NCBI GenBank assembly: GCA_021807655.1
Contig: JAKBCT010000031.1
Coordinates: 1-8,474, forward strand
Origin: Actinomycetes bacterium
GTDB taxonomy: Bacteria > Actinomycetota > Acidimicrobiia > Acidimicrobiales > RAAP-2
DNA length: 8,474 nucleotides
Reading direction: 5' to 3'
Shown: positions 5,810 to 8,474 of the stretch, piece after piece
How positions within the stretch are numbered: position 1 is the stretch's first letter
How the letters are laid out: every line of letters starts with the position of its first letter
Notes under the pieces: model-generated
What the model was told of the DNA's origin: nothing
The model's database searches: none
Seen by the model: the letters and a program-made list of their open reading frames with translations, nothing else
Program-made: the position numbers and the translations under genes

Positions 5810-6834
5810 AAGAAGGCCGCGCACAGGTCGTAGAGTTCGCGGGGCACGCCGCGTTGGCCGTAGGCCACCACCGACAGGGGCTGGAGCTCAATGGTGCCGC
5901 CGCGCACCAGCGGAATCGTGCCGAAGTCACCCTCGATGACGGCGTGGTAGGCGGCCGCGCCGACCCGCGTCGCCCAGATGCGGTCGTAGGCAGTCGGACT
6001 GCCGCCTCGCTGGAGATGGCCGAGAACGGTGGTTCGAACTTCGAAGCCACCGTGCTCGTCGATCTTGGTGGCCACGAACTGACCCACGCCGCGCGTGGCG
6101 AGGCGCACCCCGCGCACGCCATCGGCGGAGAGGTCGGTGACCTCGGTTCCCCCGAGCGTCGCGAGATTGACGCCCTCGGCCACGACGACGATGGAAAACG
6201 CATTGCCGGCGTTGCGACGCTTGACGAGGTGCGCGACGATGTCGTCCATCGTGAGGGGGAACTCGGGGATCACGATCAGGTCGGCCCCACCGGCCAGTCC
6301 ACCGAGGGCGGCGACCCATCCGGTCGTGCGGCCCATCGTTTCGACCACCATCACGCGGTGGTGCGAGTCGGCGGTCGTGTAGAGGCGGTCGAGCGACTCC
6401 GCGACAATGCTTATCGCGGTGTCAAAGCCGATGCAGTAGTCCGTGCCGAGCAGATCGTTGTCCAAGGTCTTGGGCACCCCAACGACGGGCGCGCCGCGTT
6501 CGGCCAGCCAGTGAGCGATTCGCTGGGTGCCGTCACCGCCGATGGCGACGAGCGCGTCGAGGTGTTCGATGATCGACGCGAGCACCTGGTCTCGACCGCC
6601 GGCCGGGTGGTCCAGGTCGTAACGGGCGGTGCCCAAGAGGGTGCCGCCCAGCCCCACCACACCCCGAAAGTCGCCCGCGATCAGGTCACGGCCGGCGTAG
6701 TTCGCGAGCCCCGACCAGCCGTTGGCCACGCCAATGACCTCGTGCCCGTCAGCCAGGGCCATGACCCCGACGGCGCGGATCGCCGCGTTCAGGCCCGGCG
6801 CGTCGCCGCCGGCCGTGAGAACCCCAATCCGCAT
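5806..6834 (-). CDS. pfkA: 6-phosphofructokinase (PfkA family, actinobacterial G/K type)
   Basis: A 342-residue protein, like the actinobacterial ATP- and PPi-PFKs (about 340). It converts fructose-6-phosphate to fructose-1,6-bisphosphate. Motifs in order: LTAGGDAPGLNAAIR (6-20), GGDGT (99-103), PKTLDND (121-127; Asp125 is the catalytic base), MGRTTGW (167-173), PEFP (190-193) and HLQRGGSPTAYDR (273-285). Gly102 in GGDGT replaces the Asp that marks PPi-dependent enzymes, which points to ATP; Lys122 in PKT, where bacterial allosteric ATP-PFKs have Gly, is the residue seen in PPi-PFKs and in ATP-PFKs of actinomycetes. ATP use is therefore likely but not certain. The start ATG at 6834 follows GAGGG with 3 nt spacing. 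The gene is convergent with tdk and divergent from pstB. Confidence 0.94.
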   Translation of the reverse strand: MRIGVLTAGGDAPGLNAAIRAVGVMALADGHEVIGVANGWSGLANYAGRDLIAGDFRGVVGLGGTLLGTARYDLDHPAGGRDQVLASIIEHLDALVAIGGDGTQRIAHWLAERGAPVVGVPKTLDNDLLGTDYCIGFDTAISIVAESLDRLYTTADSHHRVMVVETMGRTTGWVAALGGLAGGADLIVIPEFPLTMDDIVAHLVKRRNAGNAFSIVVVAEGVNLATLGGTEVTDLSADGVRGVRLATRGVGQFVATKIDEHGGFEVRTTVLGHLQRGGSPTAYDRIWATRVGAAAYHAVIEGDFGTIPLVRGGTIELQPLSVVAYGQRGVPRELYDLCAAFF

Positions 6835-6864
6835 GCGCCCTCGATTGCTCGCCGTTCGAACGCA

Positions 6865-6870
6865 ACTTTA
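6865..6870 (-). promoter_or_regulatory. Candidate -10 box of pfkA
   Basis: The minus strand reads TAAAGT, 30 nt before the ATG at 6834. No convincing -35 is seen. Confidence 0.25.
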
Positions 6871-6908
6871 CGCGATGGGGTCCACCGGACCGCTGACGCG
6901 ATGGAGTC
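6870..6908 (+). repeat. Pair of 13-bp direct repeats between pfkA and pstB
   Basis: ACGCGATGGGGTC (6870-6882) and ACGCGATGGAGTC (6896-6908) differ at one base and are exactly 26 bp apart. The first overlaps the candidate pfkA -10 box, so they could be sites for a regulator of pfkA; they may also be chance or a small duplication. Confidence 0.4.
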
Positions 6909-6953
6909 TGGGGGACCAGTGGGTGCTGAGAGATCGTTTCGACGTTACGACTC

Positions 6954-6975
6954 GTTCACGTTGCGTTCATATTGG
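6954..6975 (+). promoter_or_regulatory. PHO-box-like direct repeat upstream of pstB
   Basis: GTTCACGTTGC (6954-6964) and GTTCATATTGG (6965-6975) are two 11-bp units in tandem, each starting GTTCA. This is the form and spacing of the PhoP-binding direct repeats (consensus GTTCACC, 11-nt units) known from Streptomyces. A weaker unit, CGTTAC, starts at 6943. The box ends 5 bp before the -10 TACGAT, so a bound activator would sit over the -35 region, as expected for a phosphate-starvation promoter of class II type. Confidence 0.6.
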
Positions 6976-6980
6976 CTGCC

Positions 6981-6986
6981 TACGAT
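6981..6986 (+). promoter_or_regulatory. -10 box of pstB
   Basis: TACGAT fits TAnnnT. There is no good -35 17 bp upstream, only the PHO-box repeats, which suits a promoter that depends on an activator. The transcript would start near 6993, about 25 nt before the GTG. Confidence 0.45.
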
Positions 6987-7004
6987 CGGGTGGCGCGATC
7001 AATT

Positions 7005-7009
7005 GAGGA
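7005..7009 (+). promoter_or_regulatory. Ribosome binding site of pstB
   Basis: GAGGA stands 8 nt before the GTG at 7018 and decides this start over the in-frame TTG at 7003 and the much longer open frame upstream. Confidence 0.65.
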
Positions 7010-7017
7010 CGTGGACC

Positions 7018-7854
7018 GTGGATGAAGTATTGAAACCCAACGTCGATTCGGCCCGTATCGAGTCGGTGCTCCACCAGCTCGACCCTGACGCGGATCGTCC
7101 GGCGCACGTCATCGCGACCGAGGGCCTCAACTTGCACTTTGGGTCCAAGTCGATCCTGTCCGGCGTCAACATGGACTTCACCCGTGGCACGATCACCGCG
7201 CTCATCGGTCCCACGGGATCGGGCAAGTCAACGTTCCTGCGCACGCTCAACCGCATGAATGACCGGGTCATCGGCTTTCGCCACGAGGGCGACGTTCGCC
7301 TCGACGGCCGTAGTATCTGGGACCCGGGCGAGGACCTTTTGACCTTGCGCCGACGGGTGGGCATGCTGTTTCAACGGCCAAACCCGTTCCCGATGTCCAT
7401 CAAGGACAACGTCGTGGCCGGGGTGCGCGCGCACCGTATCGCCAAGGGCAAGCAGCTCGACGTGGTCGCTGAGATTCGCCTGCGCGAGGTCGGCCTCTGG
7501 GATGCGGTGAAAGATCGCCTCGGCGATTCGCCCTACCGACTCTCGGGTGGCCAACAGCAACTGCTCTGCTTGGCGCGAGCCCTCGCGGTGGGGCCCGAGG
7601 TGTTGCTGCTCGACGAGCCGACCTCGGCCCTCGACCCGCTCTCCACCGAGTCGGTGGAGGACCTGCTGCGCCGGCTCACGCCAGCGCTGTCACTCATTGT
7701 GGTTACCCACAACCTCGGACAGGCCCGCCGCGTCTCGGACGTGACCATGTTCTTTCACGATGGTCGGCTCGTCGAATACGGGCCCACGGACCAAGTTTTC
7801 GAGCGTCCTCGAGAGTCCGACACCGCACGCTACGTCAACGGTCTGATGGGCTGA
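7018..7854 (+). CDS. pstB: Phosphate ABC transporter ATP-binding protein PstB
   Basis: A 278-residue ATPase of the PstSCAB phosphate importer, which works on the inner face of the membrane. It has Walker A GPTGSGKST (64-72), then LRTLNRMND (74-82), a family mark of PstB. The Q-loop FQRPNPFPMSIKDNV (118-132) is the PstB form. The ABC signature LSGGQQQ is at 175-181, Walker B LLLDEPTSALDP at 196-207 and the switch His231 in VVTHN. About 30 extra residues precede the domain (usual length about 250-260). After LSGGQQQ the near-invariant Arg is Leu (QLLCLARA); the other catalytic residues are intact. No pstS, pstC or pstA is adjacent: upstream is divergent pfkA, downstream a decayed IS. Control by phosphate is inferred from the PHO-like box. 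Long open frame upstream is a shadow of pfkA. Confidence 0.93.
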   Translation: MDEVLKPNVDSARIESVLHQLDPDADRPAHVIATEGLNLHFGSKSILSGVNMDFTRGTITALIGPTGSGKSTFLRTLNRMNDRVIGFRHEGDVRLDGRSIWDPGEDLLTLRRRVGMLFQRPNPFPMSIKDNVVAGVRAHRIAKGKQLDVVAEIRLREVGLWDAVKDRLGDSPYRLSGGQQQLLCLARALAVGPEVLLLDEPTSALDPLSTESVEDLLRRLTPALSLIVVTHNLGQARRVSDVTMFFHDGRLVEYGPTDQVFERPRESDTARYVNGLMG

Positions 7855-7884
7855 CGGCGACGTAGTTCGGCCCACCGGTTCGAC

Positions 7885-7907
7885 TTGCCCTACTGGGCCC
7901 CGGGCAA
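7885..7907 (+). terminator. Small hairpin after pstB
   Basis: TTGCCC (7885-7890) and GGGCAA (7902-7907) pair around an 11-nt loop that itself holds GGGCCC. It lies 30 bp after the pstB stop. No T-run follows, so it is only a candidate terminator. Confidence 0.3.
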
Positions 7908-7910
7908 CGC

Positions 7911-7960
7911 TGCCGCGTACCGAGTGACCAGACGACAGTGTGGTCGCTCGGTACGCGGCA
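7911..7960. repeat. 19-bp fold-back inverted repeat at the broken end of istA
   Basis: The arms 7911-7929 and 7942-7960 pair over 19 bp with a single G-U pair, around a 12-nt loop (AGACGACAGTGT). The right arm is the last recognisable part of the istA remnant (encoding AAAYRAT on the minus strand), so the left arm is an inverted copy of istA sequence. It could also stop transcription coming from pstB, although no T-run follows. Confidence 0.8.
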
Positions 7961-8276
7961 GCCACCGAGATCGCGAAGCCTTCGTGCGCTGCGAAGTCGA
8001 GTGCCTCGAGGTGCAGGGGCACCGCCATGTCCTGTCACGTGGCTTCACCACGGTCTTGGCACGATCGCGGAGATTCTCACCGGGCACGACGCCGAAGTGG
8101 TGAAACGTCCGCACGCGGAAGCCCCAGAAGCTCGCCAGGTCCTGCGAGGGGCTCAAGCGGCGGAAGGGCTCACGCGAGTTGGAGAGCGTCCAGTGAAAGC
8201 TGTAGACCTTCGCGAGTCTGTGCTCGGTCATCCGCACCTTCTGGTCGCCCCAGTCGACCTAAGCCTGAGAGCGGGC
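7942..8276 (-). pseudogene. istA: Decayed fragment of IS21-family transposase IstA
   Basis: On the minus strand the frame from 8276 reads ARSQA, an in-frame TAG (8259-8261), then VDWGDQKVRMTEHRLAKVYS, FHWTLSNSREPFRRLSP and, further on, HHFGVVPGENLRDRAKTVVK. This follows the IS21 IstA catalytic core: (E)QAQVDWGD with the first Asp, then FGGVPxxxxYDRxKTVV with the second Asp; here Tyr before that Asp is Arg. After KTVVK the homology jumps frame near 8030-8040 and goes on as DMAVPLHLEALDFAAHEGFA to AAAYRAT, where an intact IstA would go on to KGKVE with the catalytic Glu. That Glu and everything after it is missing. The TAG is one base from the expected CAG (Gln). So there is a nonsense codon, one or more indels, and loss of both ends: no activity is possible. 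No istB is seen. No N-terminal istA sequence could be recognised between 8277 and 8351. Confidence 0.75.
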
Positions 8277-8351
8277 CAGCACCTCTTAGCGTTGGTGCAG
8301 GGCTGGCTCCGGCGCTCTCGGCCAGGGGCCGCGGAGGCAGGTCGAGCCTTA

Positions 8352-8474
8352 GGGGCTGTGTTCTATTTGGCGAGTGCGTCGGGAGCCACCGCCGGCACCA
8401 TCACGTGGTGGCCTATTCAAGTGACCTGACCGACGCCCAGTGGAACCTCCTCGAACCCTTGCTCGTAACTTCCT
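8352..8474 (+). mobile_element. Left end of an IS5-family insertion sequence (runs off the window)
   Basis: GGGGCTGTG at 8352-8360, right after TTA, resembles the terminal repeats of many IS5-family elements (IS427-like: GGG(G/C)CTGT..., TA-type target). It stands 53 bp upstream of a transposase reading frame of the same family, the usual distance. The right end and target duplication are outside the window, so the exact boundary is inferred. Confidence 0.55.
8405..8474 (+). CDS. IS5-family transposase, N-terminal part (cut by window end)
   Basis: From GTG at 8405 or 8408 the frame reads VVAYSSDLTDAQWNLLEPLL then VTS to the window end. SDLTDAQWxLLEPLLP is the well-known opening of IS5-family transposases (DUF4096 region), which cut and paste the element by a DDE mechanism; the catalytic part lies beyond the window. 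There is no ATG; GTG is the likely start, without a clear ribosome binding site. An inverted repeat GCCACC/GGTGGC (8385-8390, 8407-8412) covers the start codon. Whether the gene is intact cannot be known here. Confidence 0.8.
   Translation, partial: MVAYSSDLTDAQWNLLEPLLVTS

Noticed and set aside
5671..7017. Very long plus-strand open frame leading into pstB
   Set aside because: It is the antisense shadow of pfkA and continues by chance into the pstB frame. The SD at 7005-7009, the -10 box and the start of PstB homology all place the real start at 7018.
7911..7960. Integron attC site or CRISPR-like repeat
   Set aside because: There is a single hairpin with no GTTRRRY core sites, no integrase and no repeated spacers; the right arm is explained as istA sequence.
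1..8474. A new defence or biosynthetic system
   Set aside because: Every sizeable gene belongs to a known metabolic, membrane, transport or transposase family, and the small transcription units do not form a cluster with a shared theme.

Overview
The window is high-GC bacterial DNA. It carries an SD-led gene, several starts that look leaderless (a TAnnnT -10 box about 6 nt before ATG), a G/K-type phosphofructokinase, a PhoP-type direct-repeat box and IS elements of types common in actinobacteria. Together these suggest an actinomycete, possibly of class Acidimicrobiia. That placement is an inference from codon use and gene style; nothing in the window proves it.

Layout. At 1-452, on the minus strand, a YbjQ/UPF0145 gene overlaps by ATGA the start of what looks like an NAD(P)H-hydrate epimerase (nnrE/yjeF), which stops early in its frame. 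At 545-1318 (+) lies a UlaG/UPF0173 metallo-beta-lactamase-fold hydrolase. It converges, two bases apart, on a five-helix membrane protein at 1321-1956 (-) that resembles DUF4405/cytochrome b561 proteins. A divergent intergenic region with GCAAC repeats precedes a two-gene unit: a proline-iminopeptidase-type alpha/beta hydrolase (2120-3016) whose end overlaps a PfkB-family sugar/nucleoside kinase (3009-3941). A PaaI-type hotdog thioesterase (4029-4502) follows, then 167 bp of non-coding DNA with an 8-bp tandem repeat.

From 4670 onward: a TrmO/TsaA-like tRNA methyltransferase (-); divergent from it thymidine kinase (5202-5789, +); convergent with that 6-phosphofructokinase (5806-6834, -), the two stop codons lying in one inverted repeat; and, divergent from the latter, a lone pstB phosphate-ABC-transporter ATPase (7018-7854, +) behind a PHO-box-like pair of 11-bp repeats. 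No pstS, pstC or pstA is in the window.

The right end, 7855-8474, is a mobile-element graveyard. It holds a decayed fragment of an IS21-family istA transposase (minus strand; amber codon and frameshift; truncated before the catalytic Glu). The fragment ends in a 19-bp fold-back inverted repeat. After it comes the left end of an IS5-family element whose transposase runs off the window.

Most of the window is housekeeping and metabolic genes in single-gene or two-gene units. I see no defence system, CRISPR array, biosynthetic cluster, phage module, rRNA or tRNA. The points most worth following are the PHO-box-controlled orphan pstB with a changed signature motif, the istA fold-back junction, the broken nnrE start and the leaderless starts.
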